The notes beneath the pieces were generated by a model, which was not told the DNA's origin, made no database searches, and was given only the letters and a program-made list of their open reading frames with translations. A stretch of 64,000 bases of DNA, taken from assembly GCA_041917755.1 (NCBI GenBank), contig JAYRWY010000007.1, positions 186,001-250,000 on the forward strand, in the 5' to 3' direction. How positions within the stretch are numbered: the first letter of the stretch is position 1; each line of letters opens with the position of its first letter. Below are positions 1 through 9,851 of the stretch, one piece after another. Position numbers and translations under genes: made by a program. The DNA is from RGZA01 sp041917755 (GTDB taxonomy: Bacteria > Pseudomonadota > Alphaproteobacteria > UBA9219 > RGZA01).

Positions 1-719
1 GTGACGTAAAGGAAGGCGATCGTTTTGAAGTGCTGTATGAGCAATTGGCTGATGCCGATGGCCGCACAGCAGGTGAAGCCACATTGATTTATGCCGCTTT
101 GCAGGTGGAAGGAAAAATTGTTCCTATCTACCGCGTGGCGACATCCGGCAATTCATTTGAATATTTTGATGCCAAGGGTGAGTCTATCCGTAAGGGATTG
201 CTGCGTACACCGGTTGAAACGGCACACATCACATCCGGTTTTGGTATGCGCTATCACCCCATCATGGGTTATAACCGCATGCATAAAGGCATTGATTTCG
301 GCGTTCCAACTGGCACGCCCATTTACGCCGCAGGCGCAGGCATTATTGAAGATGCTGAACGCAAAAACGGCTATGGCATGTACGTAAAAATCAGACATAA
401 CAACCGTGTTTCAACGGCGTATGCGCATATGAGCCGCTTTGGTCGTGGCATTACGCGCGGTATGCGTGTTGCGCAGGGTGATATCATTGGATATGTCGGT
501 TCAACCGGCGTATCTACCGGCCCCCATTTACATTACGAAGTATTGGTTGAAAACCAGCAAGTGAATCCACTCAGCGTCGATGTGCCAACCGGTTCGGCTT
601 TGGGCGGCAAACAACTGGCGTCATTCCAAGATTGGCGCAACAAGGTGCACACCCAGTTTGAACAATTGGTGGCGGCAGCTTCCGACCCAGCGCGTTTGGC
701 GCAGAACGACAAACGATAG
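1..719 (+). CDS. M23 family metallopeptidase, 5' truncated
   Basis: This is the C-terminal part of a LytM/M23 zinc endopeptidase that cleaves peptidoglycan cross-bridges in the periplasm. The frame is open to the window edge, and codons before the first internal GTG (30) still read as protein, so the start lies outside. The M23 core is clear: the first zinc ligands in the H-K-G-I-D motif (about nt 285), an A-Y-A-H-M segment, and the final H-L-H-Y-E motif (about nt 528). An early stretch reading GDRFEVLYE is typical of the domain that precedes M23 in OapA/MepM-like proteins. The next gene begins 129 bp downstream with its own ribosome binding site. Confidence 0.9.
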   Translation, partial: DVKEGDRFEVLYEQLADADGRTAGEATLIYAALQVEGKIVPIYRVATSGNSFEYFDAKGESIRKGLLRTPVETAHITSGFGMRYHPIMGYNRMHKGIDFGVPTGTPIYAAGAGIIEDAERKNGYGMYVKIRHNNRVSTAYAHMSRFGRGITRGMRVAQGDIIGYVGSTGVSTGPHLHYEVLVENQQVNPLSVDVPTGSALGGKQLASFQDWRNKVHTQFEQLVAAASDPARLAQNDKR

Positions 720-848
720 CGCGCGCTCTTTTGCATTTAATTCCCCCGTATTTAATTCCCTGTGCATAAAACGACATTTGTGTTTCGTGCACCTTTGGAA
801 CACGGCATAATTCCCCTTCGGTTTTTTTAAATCCAAGGGTTGCCAGTA

Positions 849-1601
849 ATGATTAAACCAAGCCTCAAGACAGAGCATTGCCCCGTTTGCAGGGCAGAGG
901 CTAAGCCATTGGATGTGGTCGATTTTAATAAAAATTGTGAAGAGAAAACCGGCGTGTTTTTACCGCTTTCAGGCCGCAGCGTGTACTATTATCACTGCGC
1001 CAATTGCGGTTTTACCTTTGCCCCGGAATTGATGGCGTGGAGCAAGGAAGAGTTCGAGGCCAATATTTACAATGATGAATATGGCGTGGTTGACCCTGAT
1101 TATCTGGAGGCCCGCCCCGTCAATAATGCCAAGGCCATTTACGATACCTTTGGCCAATTTTATGCCAAGGCACGGCATCTGGACTATGGTGGCGGGAACG
1201 GGTTGATGAGCAAGATTATGCGGGAGAAGGGCTGGAACTCCACCTCCTATGATCCGTTTGTGAATACAGATGTTAAAATTGAAGAATTAGGAAAGTTTGA
1301 TTTCATTACTGCCTTTGAAATTTTCGAGCATGTGAGCGATGTAAATAAGCTGATTCAATCGTTAACGACGTTGATGCATCCACAAAGTGTGGTGTTGTTT
1401 TCAACGCTCATTTCTGATACCGATATCAAGCCTAATCAGCGACTAAATTGGTGGTATGCATCGCCCAGAAACGGGCATATCAGCCTGTTTTCAAAGAAGA
1501 GTTTGTCCCTTCTTGCTGAGAGCGTGAATTTGAAATGTGGCAGTTTTAATAATGTTGCCCATTACCTGTATTACACCAAACCCGAATGGGCACCCAATTA
1601 G
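849..1601 (+). CDS. Class I SAM-dependent methyltransferase with N-terminal zinc-ribbon-like cysteines
   Basis: A 250-residue methyltransferase. Residues 11-14 (CPVC) and 50-53 (CANC) form two CxxC pairs typical of small zinc-binding heads. The SAM-binding motif I is LDYGGGNG at 111-118, and an acidic motif AFEIFEHVSD follows, as in the Methyltransf_23 type. The substrate cannot be told from sequence; relatives act on sugars, lipids or small molecules. I chose ATG 849 because an AAGGG Shine-Dalgarno lies 9-10 bases upstream; an in-frame TTG at 840 is less likely. The gene ends about 50 bp before smc and may be cotranscribed with it. Confidence 0.75.
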   Translation: MIKPSLKTEHCPVCRAEAKPLDVVDFNKNCEEKTGVFLPLSGRSVYYYHCANCGFTFAPELMAWSKEEFEANIYNDEYGVVDPDYLEARPVNNAKAIYDTFGQFYAKARHLDYGGGNGLMSKIMREKGWNSTSYDPFVNTDVKIEELGKFDFITAFEIFEHVSDVNKLIQSLTTLMHPQSVVLFSTLISDTDIKPNQRLNWWYASPRNGHISLFSKKSLSLLAESVNLKCGSFNNVAHYLYYTKPEWAPN

Positions 1602-1651
1602 CCCGCCAGTTGATTATAAGTAACCGATTTGAAACGATAAAAGGCAGAACA

Positions 1652-4600
1652 ATGCAATTTACCAAAATGAAAATCACCGGCTTTAAATCCTTTGTGGAGC
1701 CGACCGAATTTGTGATTGAGCAAGGTCTGACCGGCATTGTTGGGCCTAATGGTTGCGGTAAATCCAACGTGGTGGAAAGCCTTCGCTGGGTGATGGGTGA
1801 AAATTCTGCCAAGCGTTTGCGCGGCGGTGAAATGGACGATGTGATTTTCAGCGGTTCGGCTGGACGTCCTGCACGTAACCTTGCCGAAGTAACCTTGTAT
1901 CTTGATAATTCTCAACGCACCGCTTTGGCGGAATTCAACAACGAAGATGAAATTGAAATCATCCGCCATATTGAGCGCGGACAAGGTTCGGATTATCGCA
2001 TCAACGGAAAACCGGTTCGCCAAAAAGACGTGCATTTATTTTTTGCTGACCAAGCTACTGGCGCACATTCAACCAGCATCGTGAGCCAAGGTCGTATCAG
2101 CGCCCTCATTCAAGCCAAGCCAACCGAACGCCGCCAAGTATTGGAAGAAGCCGCAGGTATTAGCGGATTGCATGCGCGCCGCCACGAAGCTGAACTGAAA
2201 TTAAAAGGCGCGGAAGGTAATTTGACCCGCGTGGATGACCAATTACAGGTGATGGAAGGCCAAATCCGCAGCCTGAAAACACAAGTACGCCAAGCCAGCC
2301 GTTATCGCAATCTTGGCGAGCTTATCCGCAAGGCTGAAGCAGGATTGCTTTACCTCAAGGCCAAGCAAGCTGAAGTGAATTTGCGTCTATCTGAGGATAG
2401 CCATGCCGAAGCTGAAGGCCGTGTGCGCGAGCTAACCTCCACAGTGACCCAGATCACTACCCAGCGCACGGAGATGGCAACCACGCTTCCACCCTTGCGT
2501 CAGGCAGAAGCCGCAGCATCAGCTGTGGTGCAGCGTTTGATTTTGGAACGCGAAGCATTGGAACGCGAAGCTGCACGAATTGCTGGCGAACAGGCCGCGC
2601 TGCAAAGCCGTTTGCAACAAACCGCTGAAGATACCCAACGCGAAGAAGCATTGGCGAATGATGCGACCGCCGCGCTCGCACGTTTGGAAGAAGAACAAAT
2701 TACATTGAAGGGTGAAGCCGAACGTCTGGCGATTGCGCGCCCTGATTTAGAAGAAGCAGCCAGCGCCGCGCAAAGCATCGTTGCCGCACAAGAAAAATCC
2801 GTTCAGGAATTGACGCAGAATCTGGCAAGTGCTGAAGCGCAGCATCGCAGCTTGCAACGCCAAGAAGCGGCGTTGAACGAACGTCAACAGCAGGTGCAAA
2901 ACAAGAAGCAGCAGCTGGAACAACAAATTGCCGAACTGGATGCCGAAATCGCGCGTCTGCCAAGTCTGGCGCTAGCGCTGAGCATGGTGGAAGCTTGTGA
3001 AAGCGATTTGGCCCGCAAGCAAGCCGATGCCGCGACCGCCAAAGAAGCCAAGATGGTGGCGGAGCAAACACAAAGCGATGCACGTAGCACACGCGAACGT
3101 GCATGGTCAGAAAAAACCAAATTGGAAGCTGAAGCTGGCGCATTGACCAAGCTGTTACAGCTGGAAGAAAATTCCGGAACACCGCTCAGCGATTTGGTAA
3201 AGGTGGAGCCTGGCTATGAAGCTGCATTGGCGGCTGCATTAGGTGATGCGCTCTCCGCGCCGCTTGAAGATGCTGCCAAGATTTTCTGGCGCGCTTTGCC
3301 ACCATTCCAAGGCGATAGCCAATACGCATTGCCCGGCAGTGCCCGCGCATTAAAGGCATTTGTGGAATGCCCCGTTGCCCTAAGCCGCGCTCTAAGCCAA
3401 ATTGGATTAGTTGAAGATGAAGCAACAGGCGAGCGCTTAAGCGCAGAATTAAAGCCCGGCCAGATTTTGGTGGCACAAAGTGGTGCGGCATGGCGATGGG
3501 ATGGTTATACCCAGAAGGCTGATGCGGTGACACCGGCAGCAGCCCGTTTGCAACATCGCAACCGTTTGGCTGAACTCAATGCCCTTATTACCTATTCAGC
3601 AGGTAAGGCCGAAGAAGCAGAAAACCAGTTGGCGGCAGCCAACCAGGCGATGCAGGCAGCATCGGTGCGTGATAGCGAAACCCAGCAAGCCGTGCAGCAA
3701 GCCTTTGCCGCATTGAATGATGCGCGCCGCAATCAAGCCGCCGAAACCCAAGCCCAAGCCCACAAGGCCGCCCAAGCCCAGCGCGTGCGCGATATGTTGC
3801 AGGCAATATCCAGTGATGAACAACAATTGCAGGTTGAAGCAGAAAGCCTTGCCGCACAACGCAGCCAAGGCGCGGACATCGAAGATTTGACCCGCCAATT
3901 GAACAGTGCGCGCACATTGCTTGCTGAAGAACGTACGAGCCTGAACGAAAAACAAGCCGCATTGTCCAGTTATCAACGCGATATGCGGACGGTGGAATCG
4001 CGCTTAACCGCGATTGCCAGTGAACAGCAATCATGGAGTGCGCGTTCACAAGGTGCAGCATCACGTATTGCTGAATTGCAAGCCCGCACGCAGGAATTGA
4101 CGGCCGAAGCGCAAGCCTTGGCAGAAAAACCAGCCGCGATTGAAGAACAACGCCAAACCTTGCTCAGCAATAGCAGCACGGCCGAAGAAACCCGCCGCGC
4201 GGCAGCTGATGCATTGCAAGTTGCTGAAACCGAATTGGCATTGGTTGAAAAGCAAACCCGCCAGCATGAAGAAGCATTAAGTAACGCCAAAGAACATCGC
4301 GTGCGTTGCGAAGAGCAAATGTATCAGGCGCAACATGCGTTTGAGGCATTAAAGACCACCGCGCATGAGCAATGGCATTGCGCCCCAGACGGCTTGCTTG
4401 AAAAAGCGGATGTGAAGGATGCCAGCGAATTGCCAGCCATTGGCCAGTTGGAGCATGATTTTGCGCGTTACAGCAAGGAACGGGAAAATATGGGCCCGGT
4501 GAATTTGCGCGCAGAAATTGAAGCCGAAGAAATTCAAGCCCAGTTTGATAAAATGGCCGCTGAAAAAGATGATTTGGTACAAGCGATTGCCAAATTGCGC

Positions 4601-5161
4601 CAAGCGATTGGAACGCTGAACAAAGAAGCCCGTGATCGTTTGCAAACGGCATTTGATGAAGTGAATAAAAACTTCAGCGAATTATTCACCCGCATGTTTG
4701 GTGGCGGTAAGGCGCATTTGCAATTAATTGAAAATGATGACCCGCTCGAAGCAGGCCTTGAAATCTATGCGTGCCCGCCGGGTAAGCGCTTGCAGGCACT
4801 TTCATTGTTATCGGGCGGTGAGCAGGCTTTGACGGCATTGTCCTTGCTGTTTGCACTCTTCCTAGTGAACCCATCCCCCATTTGCGTGCTCGACGAAGTC
4901 GATGCACCGCTGGATGAAGCGAATGTGGATCGTTATTGCTCGCTGCTGCGTGAAATGGCCGAAAGCGGTAAGACCCGCTTCCTCGTTATTACCCACCATC
5001 GTTTGACGATGGCGCGCATGGACCGTTTATACGGTGTGACCATGGCCGAAAAGGGTGTCAGCCAGCTGGTATCAGTTGATTTGAAGCAGGCATTGGCATT
5101 GCGCGAGCAAGGCGAAGCCTCCAACCAGAACAGCGCATACGCGGAAGCTGCTGCAGAATAG
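1652..5161 (+). CDS. smc: Chromosome segregation protein SMC
   Basis: A structural maintenance of chromosomes ATPase of 1169 residues, normal for the family. It dimerises at the hinge and, with ScpA/ScpB (not in this window), organises the nucleoid. Walker A is GPNGCGKSN at 31-39. A long Q/E/A-rich coiled coil follows, a hinge-like segment starts near residue 509, and the second coiled coil runs to the C-terminal head with the signature LSGGEQ near 1052 and Walker B CVLDEVDAP near 1078. The frame is open from 1586, but ATG 1652 fits the conserved N-terminus (FTKMKITGFKSF) and has AAAAGG just upstream. Confidence 0.95.
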   Translation: MQFTKMKITGFKSFVEPTEFVIEQGLTGIVGPNGCGKSNVVESLRWVMGENSAKRLRGGEMDDVIFSGSAGRPARNLAEVTLYLDNSQRTALAEFNNEDEIEIIRHIERGQGSDYRINGKPVRQKDVHLFFADQATGAHSTSIVSQGRISALIQAKPTERRQVLEEAAGISGLHARRHEAELKLKGAEGNLTRVDDQLQVMEGQIRSLKTQVRQASRYRNLGELIRKAEAGLLYLKAKQAEVNLRLSEDSHAEAEGRVRELTSTVTQITTQRTEMATTLPPLRQAEAAASAVVQRLILEREALEREAARIAGEQAALQSRLQQTAEDTQREEALANDATAALARLEEEQITLKGEAERLAIARPDLEEAASAAQSIVAAQEKSVQELTQNLASAEAQHRSLQRQEAALNERQQQVQNKKQQLEQQIAELDAEIARLPSLALALSMVEACESDLARKQADAATAKEAKMVAEQTQSDARSTRERAWSEKTKLEAEAGALTKLLQLEENSGTPLSDLVKVEPGYEAALAAALGDALSAPLEDAAKIFWRALPPFQGDSQYALPGSARALKAFVECPVALSRALSQIGLVEDEATGERLSAELKPGQILVAQSGAAWRWDGYTQKADAVTPAAARLQHRNRLAELNALITYSAGKAEEAENQLAAANQAMQAASVRDSETQQAVQQAFAALNDARRNQAAETQAQAHKAAQAQRVRDMLQAISSDEQQLQVEAESLAAQRSQGADIEDLTRQLNSARTLLAEERTSLNEKQAALSSYQRDMRTVESRLTAIASEQQSWSARSQGAASRIAELQARTQELTAEAQALAEKPAAIEEQRQTLLSNSSTAEETRRAAADALQVAETELALVEKQTRQHEEALSNAKEHRVRCEEQMYQAQHAFEALKTTAHEQWHCAPDGLLEKADVKDASELPAIGQLEHDFARYSKERENMGPVNLRAEIEAEEIQAQFDKMAAEKDDLVQAIAKLRQAIGTLNKEARDRLQTAFDEVNKNFSELFTRMFGGGKAHLQLIENDDPLEAGLEIYACPPGKRLQALSLLSGGEQALTALSLLFALFLVNPSPICVLDEVDAPLDEANVDRYCSLLREMAESGKTRFLVITHHRLTMARMDRLYGVTMAEKGVSQLVSVDLKQALALREQGEASNQNSAYAEAAAE

Positions 5162-5165
5162 CTAA

Positions 5166-6212
5166 ATGATAAATACCCCATCCAATTGGTGGCAGCCGCA
5201 GCAGTTTTCAAAAAAACGCGCCAATCTGGAATCGCGTGCGAAAATTTTATCAGCCATACGTGATTATTTTAGCCATGATGGGTTTTTTGAGGTGGATACG
5301 CCCGCCTTGCAGCCCAGCCCATGCATGGAGCCGCATCTGCATGCATTTAAAACCGAACTGAAAACCCCACATGGCGATAGTCACCCTTATTATTTGATTA
5401 CCAGCCCTGAATTTGCGTGCAAAAAGCTGTTGGTGGCGGGGATGGAGCGGATTTATCAGCTCTCCCATATGTATCGCAATACCGAGCATTCCAGCCGTCA
5501 TCACCCTGAATTCATGTTGTTGGAATGGTACCGTGTGGGTGCGGGTTATGATGCCTTGATGAAGGATTGCGAGGCTTTATTAAAGGCCGCCTGCGCGGTA
5601 ACGGGCCGTACAATGTGTGAATATAATACCATGCGCTGTGATACCACCAAGCCCGCGCAGCGGTTAAGCGTGGTAGATGCGTTTATTAAATATGCCGATA
5701 TCGATGTATTGGCCACTATGGATGATATGCAGCATCCATCGGCGACTAAAATTATGGTAGAGGCTAAGCGGATTGGTGTGCGATACGCGGATGATGATGC
5801 GTGGGATGATGTGGTGCTGCGCATTATTGGTGAAAAAATTGAACCGTATTTGGGCCAAGATGCGCCGTGTTTCTTGATGGATTATCCATTGCCATTGGCA
5901 TCGCTGGCGCGGGCAAAGCCCAGTGATGGCCGCGTCGCAGAGCGATTTGAGCTTTATGTATGCGGGCTTGAGTTGGCCAATGCATTTGTGGAATTGACCG
6001 ACCCCGTTATTCAGCGTCAACGGTTTGTGGCGGATATGGCGCTACGTAAAGCCCGCTATGGCTCCGATTATCCGATTGATGAGGATTTTTTACGGGCATT
6101 GGAATTTGGTATGCCGCAATCGGCGGGCATCGCGCTGGGTGTCGACCGGCTCGTGATGTTGGCCACAGGCGCTACACATATCGATGATGTGTTATGGGCT
6201 CCGGTCATTTAA
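5166..6212 (+). CDS. epmA: Elongation factor P lysyltransferase EpmA (GenX/PoxA)
   Basis: A truncated class II lysyl-tRNA synthetase paralogue, 348 residues, without the anticodon-binding domain. The family attaches beta-lysine to a conserved lysine of EF-P, which helps ribosomes through polyproline. Class II motifs are visible: RNTEHSSRHHPEF (motif 2 region), FELYVCGLELANAF, and the motif 3 segment GIALGVDRLVML near the C-terminus. The start is 4 bp after the smc stop, so the two are probably cotranscribed. Neither EF-P (efp) nor EpmB is in the window. Confidence 0.9.
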   Translation: MINTPSNWWQPQQFSKKRANLESRAKILSAIRDYFSHDGFFEVDTPALQPSPCMEPHLHAFKTELKTPHGDSHPYYLITSPEFACKKLLVAGMERIYQLSHMYRNTEHSSRHHPEFMLLEWYRVGAGYDALMKDCEALLKAACAVTGRTMCEYNTMRCDTTKPAQRLSVVDAFIKYADIDVLATMDDMQHPSATKIMVEAKRIGVRYADDDAWDDVVLRIIGEKIEPYLGQDAPCFLMDYPLPLASLARAKPSDGRVAERFELYVCGLELANAFVELTDPVIQRQRFVADMALRKARYGSDYPIDEDFLRALEFGMPQSAGIALGVDRLVMLATGATHIDDVLWAPVI

Positions 6213-6242
6213 TTTTTTAAAAGCAAAATTTGTTTTAAAAAA
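6213..6242. terminator. AT-only inverted repeat after epmA
   Basis: Six T, four A, G, then CAAA at 6213-6227 pair with TTTG, four T and six A at 6229-6242, leaving one unpaired G and a one-base centre. It sits directly after the epmA stop. The stem is almost all A-T, and no separate T-run follows on the plus strand, so a terminator role is plausible but weak. Confidence 0.35.
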
Positions 6243-6314
6243 GCCCGCATCTGTTCAACATTAAAAAAATAACGACACTGCATATCCTTACGCCCCTTCA
6301 GCCAAGGATGCAGC

Positions 6315-6821
6315 ATGGCCAGAAAAATTCGTCGCTCCCCCGTATCACGTGATAAGCGGTTTAAGCAACGCAGCGCATCGGATTTTGGTACAACCGAGCG
6401 TTGGCAACATTCAGGCCGGACATTGGAATATACCGAAACGGCAGGGGTATTTGCCGCGCGGTCCAGTGAAGAACATATTCTCGATAAGCTATTTTTGATG
6501 AAGCTGGTCGATGAATCGGCGCGCGATGCCGGATTGAAGCTGCACCATGATTATCATTTAGCCGGTATCGAAGCGCGTCTGACGTCATCGTATTCATCCA
6601 TACGTGGCACGCGCGGGGATGCGGAGGCACGGTTATTACGCAATGATGTAGAGGAGGCCGCATATCAACGCTGGCGCAATGCCTTGCGCACGGTATCACC
6701 CATCATGCGTGATGTGGTAATTCATGTCAGTTGCATTGGCTATGCACCAAGCATGATGCAGCTGATTAGATTAAAGGATGGATTGTTTCAATTGGCGCGG
6801 TTTTACGGACTTACCCGATAA
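6315..6821 (+). CDS. DUF6456-like hypothetical protein
   Basis: A 168-residue basic protein. The C-terminal half follows the pattern I remember for alphaproteobacterial DUF6456 proteins: a helix with Arg/Glu pairs (RNDVEEAAYQRWRNAL), a hydrophobic helix holding a Cys, then a last helix ending LARFYGL. In that family this region is thought to be helical and possibly DNA-binding; no function is established here. The N-terminal 35 residues are rich in Arg/Lys and Ser. A poor Shine-Dalgarno (AAGGATGCAGC) precedes ATG 6315. It converges on hemA with an 11 bp gap. Confidence 0.6.
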   Translation: MARKIRRSPVSRDKRFKQRSASDFGTTERWQHSGRTLEYTETAGVFAARSSEEHILDKLFLMKLVDESARDAGLKLHHDYHLAGIEARLTSSYSSIRGTRGDAEARLLRNDVEEAAYQRWRNALRTVSPIMRDVVIHVSCIGYAPSMMQLIRLKDGLFQLARFYGLTR

Positions 6822-6832
6822 TTATTCGTAAT

Positions 6833-8068
6833 TTATTCAGCCACGCGCATATCGGCGGCGCCGTTTAATACTTCATCGAGCGCGGAGACCAGCTCGGCAA
6901 TGTGTGCGCTGGTGTGGAGCGGGGTTGGCGTGATGCGGAAACGTTCATTGCCGCGCGGCACAGTTGGGTAATTAATCGGCTGAACATAAATGCCGTAATC
7001 GAATAGCAAGCAATCGCTTAGCGCCTTGGCTTTGCGTGCATCGCCAATATGTAATGGCAAGATGTGGCTTGGCGTTTCCAGCAATGGCAGATTGGCGGCA
7101 TGCAGGGCATCTTTAGCTTCTTGGACAACTTGCTGATGCTTGGTTCGCAGTTCAGGATGTGATTTTACATAGCGTACGCTGGCGACGGCACCAGCGGCAA
7201 TGACAGGCGGAATAGAGGTGGTGAATATAAAACCGGGCGCCATGGAACGGATGGCATCAATAATCGTACGGGTGCCGGTGATATAACCGCCAATGAGACC
7301 GAATGCCTTGCCAAGCGTGCCTTGGATTAGGTTGATGCGGTGTAAAACGCCATCACGTTCAGCAACACCGCCGCCACGCGCGCCATACAAGCCAACGGCA
7401 TGTACCTCATCCAGATAAGTAAATGCACCAAATTCTTCTGCTACATCTAACATTGCACTCAAAGGGGCAAAGGTGGCATCCATCGAATAGACAGATTCAA
7501 AAACCACGACTTTGCAGGCATCTTTGGGAGCCGCGGCAAGCAATTCGCGTAGATGCTGCGGATTGTTATGTTCAAAAATATGCTTTTCGCAGCGCGTGTG
7601 GCGAATACCTTCAATCATCGATGCGTGATTTTTAGCATCGGAATAAAAAATGGCATTTGGTAGAATTTTTGCCAAGGTCGCCAAGGTGGTGGCATTGGCC
7701 ATATAACCGGAATTAAAAACCAGCGCGGCTTGCTGTTGGTGTAAATCAGCCAGTTCAACTTCCAGCTCGGAATGGACAGGCATATTGCCGGAGATATTAC
7801 GCGTGCCGCCGCTGCCCGAGCCAAATTCATCAACGGCTTGGTGCATGGCATTTAAAACTTGTTCATTCTGGCCCATGCCCAAATAATCATTGCCGCACCA
7901 TACAGTCACATTTTTTTTACTGCCATCGGGCAGGCGAAGTTCAGCGCTTGGAAAGGCGCCACGTTGACGGGCGATAGGGGTGAAAATGCGGTAGCGGCCT
8001 TCCGCCTTTATTCCAGACAAGGAATTGAGGAAGTGTTTTTCATAGGGCGTGTTTGGCGGGATGGTCAT
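6833..8068 (-). CDS. hemA: 5-aminolevulinate synthase
   Basis: A pyridoxal-phosphate enzyme that condenses glycine with succinyl-CoA to 5-aminolevulinate, the first step of haem synthesis by the C4 (Shemin) route typical of alphaproteobacteria. Seen: the YRIF segment near the N-terminus, VWCGNDYLGMG, GSGSGGTRNISG, the DEVHAVGLYG loop with the PLP-contacting Asp, and GTLGKAFG with the Schiff-base Lys. The length of 411 residues is typical. The frame extends 15 bases upstream to a TTG (8083), but ATG 8068 gives a normal N-terminus. Neither start has a strong ribosome binding site. It is transcribed divergently from the GTA-like cluster. Confidence 0.93.
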   Translation of the reverse strand: MTIPPNTPYEKHFLNSLSGIKAEGRYRIFTPIARQRGAFPSAELRLPDGSKKNVTVWCGNDYLGMGQNEQVLNAMHQAVDEFGSGSGGTRNISGNMPVHSELEVELADLHQQQAALVFNSGYMANATTLATLAKILPNAIFYSDAKNHASMIEGIRHTRCEKHIFEHNNPQHLRELLAAAPKDACKVVVFESVYSMDATFAPLSAMLDVAEEFGAFTYLDEVHAVGLYGARGGGVAERDGVLHRINLIQGTLGKAFGLIGGYITGTRTIIDAIRSMAPGFIFTTSIPPVIAAGAVASVRYVKSHPELRTKHQQVVQEAKDALHAANLPLLETPSHILPLHIGDARKAKALSDCLLFDYGIYVQPINYPTVPRGNERFRITPTPLHTSAHIAELVSALDEVLNGAADMRVAE

Positions 8069-8258
8069 AACGCAAGGTAACAAAAAGAGGTCAAATCATC
8101 ATGTGCTAAAGTGTCGCAGAAACATATGCGATTACAAAAGGGTTTTTACAAAAATTATTTAAAAAAGGGAATAGAATTGCGCTAACCCCCTTGGTTACTG
8201 TATTGACTATGACACGGCGTGGTGCGCCCCCGAACAGAATCTCAAAACCAACATAAAT

Positions 8259-8663
8259 ATGGATGATGAACAGCTACCCCAATGGCAGGTTGCGCTGGCG
8301 AATTTGCGTGCCAAGCCACGCCAGATGGCTGCTTTGCTGCCAGCCGTTACGGGTGATCTCAGCAGTGAGGCGCTCATGACGATTGTTGCCATTATGAAAG
8401 ATAATGATGACCCGAAATTGCAAATGGCTGCTGCCAAGATGGTATTGGAAAAAAGTGCCAAATTACCGTCGGTGATCCAAGCCAGTGTGAGTCCTATGAA
8501 ACATCCTGAACCTGATAGCTTAACCGCAGATGACATTGACGCAGCCATTGCTCTTGCTAAGGCATTATTGGACCAATTGGCCGCAACCAAGACTCAAGAG
8601 CTGGATGGCAAGGGCGCAGTGGTTGCTGAGCGCACGGCCGGAACAGATTACCCCGCAGGGTGA
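8259..8663 (+). CDS. GTA gp1-like small terminase subunit (probable)
   Basis: A 134-residue helical protein that opens the GTA-like cluster and overlaps the next gene (large terminase) by 59 bp. Small terminases recognise DNA and load it on the packaging motor. The assignment rests mainly on position and on the Ala/Leu/Lys-rich helical sequence; there is no diagnostic motif. RcGTA gp1 holds the same place. No convincing sigma70 promoter is visible in the 190 bp between hemA and this gene, apart from a bare TTGACT near 8204 without a good -10. Confidence 0.55.
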   Translation: MDDEQLPQWQVALANLRAKPRQMAALLPAVTGDLSSEALMTIVAIMKDNDDPKLQMAAAKMVLEKSAKLPSVIQASVSPMKHPEPDSLTADDIDAAIALAKALLDQLAATKTQELDGKGAVVAERTAGTDYPAG

Positions 8664-9825
8664 TTGGCGCATCTGGCTTGTCATGGCTGGGCGCGGATGG
8701 GGAAAGACACTGACCGGTGCGCAGGATGTTTCGTATTATGCGCTATGGAATGATGGAGCGCGCATTGCGGTGGTCGCGCCAACCCATGCCGATGCACGGG
8801 ATACATGTGTGGAAGGGCCAAGTGGATTGCTCAGTGTGTTGCCACGTGAATGCATTGCCAGTTGGAACCGTTCTCTATCGGAATTGAATTTAATAAACGG
8901 CAGTAAGTTTAAATTATTCTCTGCTGATGAGCCGGAACGGTTACGTGGGCCGCAATTTCATAGAGCCTGGGCTGATGAATTAGCGGCTTGGAAAAGCCCG
9001 CAGGCATTTGACCAGCTAATGATGGGATTGCGGTTGGGAAAGCATCCGCAATTGGTGATTACCACGACGCCAAAGCCGATTAGTATCATCAAGGATTTAG
9101 TAAAGCGGGTAGGAAAAGATCTGTTTTTAACGCGCGGGCGAAGTGAAGAAAACGCTAGTAATCTTGCCCCGCAGGTTTTAGCGGATTTGCGCGAACGGTA
9201 TGGCGGCACGCGGCTTGGCCGACAAGAACTAGATGCGGAAATTGTGGAAGACATGGAAGGCGCGTTATGGTCGCATGCCGCATTAGATGCCGCGCGAATT
9301 GCGCATCCGCCTGATAATCTGGAGCGGATTGTTATCGCTATCGATCCCGCAGTGACATCGCATAGCAAGAGCGATGAAACCGGATTGGTTGCAGCTGCAC
9401 GAAGCATGGACGGTAAATTTTATGTGTTGGCTGACGCATCAGGGCAAATGAGCCCCGATAGCTGGGCAAGGCGCGCGATTGCACTGCGTGATGAATTGGG
9501 TGCGGATTTGATTATTGGCGAAGTAAATGAAGGTGGCGATTTGATTGAACGCATGCTTCGGCTTGCTGATCCCTATGTCGCATTTAAGGGGGTCCGTGCA
9601 ACCAAGGCAAAAGCCGTTCGCGCTTTTCCGGTAGCTGCATTATATGAACGCGGCATTGTACATCATGTGGGCATGCATGCCGCACTAGAAGACCAGATGT
9701 GCAAGTTTACTGGTCAAGGATTGAAGGATGGGTCGCCTGACCGGGTTGATGCAATGGTGTGGGCGATGACCGAATTGATGCAGGGGACACACCATGCTCC
9801 GCGCGTACGACAATTGAATTTTTAA
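8605..9825 (+). CDS. Phage/GTA terminase large subunit (gp2)
   Basis: The ATP-driven DNA packaging motor and headful nuclease, 406 residues from ATG 8605. Walker A is GRGWGKT at 29-35 (usually GRGAGKT), preceded by the GDWRIWLVM strand typical of GTA terminases. The Walker B-like segment is RAWADELAAWK. The nuclease domain begins with an acidic motif IAIDPAVTS, followed by later Asp/Glu positions (GEVNEGGD, PDRVDAMVW). The frame is open back to 8530, but the residues before 8605 are low-quality translation of the overlapping gp1 gene, and AAGAG lies just before 8605. Confidence 0.92.
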   Translation: MARAQWLLSARPEQITPQGDWRIWLVMAGRGWGKTLTGAQDVSYYALWNDGARIAVVAPTHADARDTCVEGPSGLLSVLPRECIASWNRSLSELNLINGSKFKLFSADEPERLRGPQFHRAWADELAAWKSPQAFDQLMMGLRLGKHPQLVITTTPKPISIIKDLVKRVGKDLFLTRGRSEENASNLAPQVLADLRERYGGTRLGRQELDAEIVEDMEGALWSHAALDAARIAHPPDNLERIVIAIDPAVTSHSKSDETGLVAAARSMDGKFYVLADASGQMSPDSWARRAIALRDELGADLIIGEVNEGGDLIERMLRLADPYVAFKGVRATKAKAVRAFPVAALYERGIVHHVGMHAALEDQMCKFTGQGLKDGSPDRVDAMVWAMTELMQGTHHAPRVRQLNF

Positions 9826-9851
9826 ATTAGCAGTACTTAAAAAAGGACAAC

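Noticed and set aside
720..848. Two near-identical TTTAATTCCC runs as a repeat element
   Set aside because: Only ten bases each in an AT-rich spacer; likely chance.
8084..8258. Promoter of the GTA-like cluster with TTGACT near 8204
   Set aside because: No -10 element lies at 16-18 bases; I could not support a promoter, so none is listed.
8530..8604. Upstream extension of the large terminase frame
   Set aside because: The residues are a shadow of the gp1-like gene in another frame; the conserved terminase sequence starts at about 8605.
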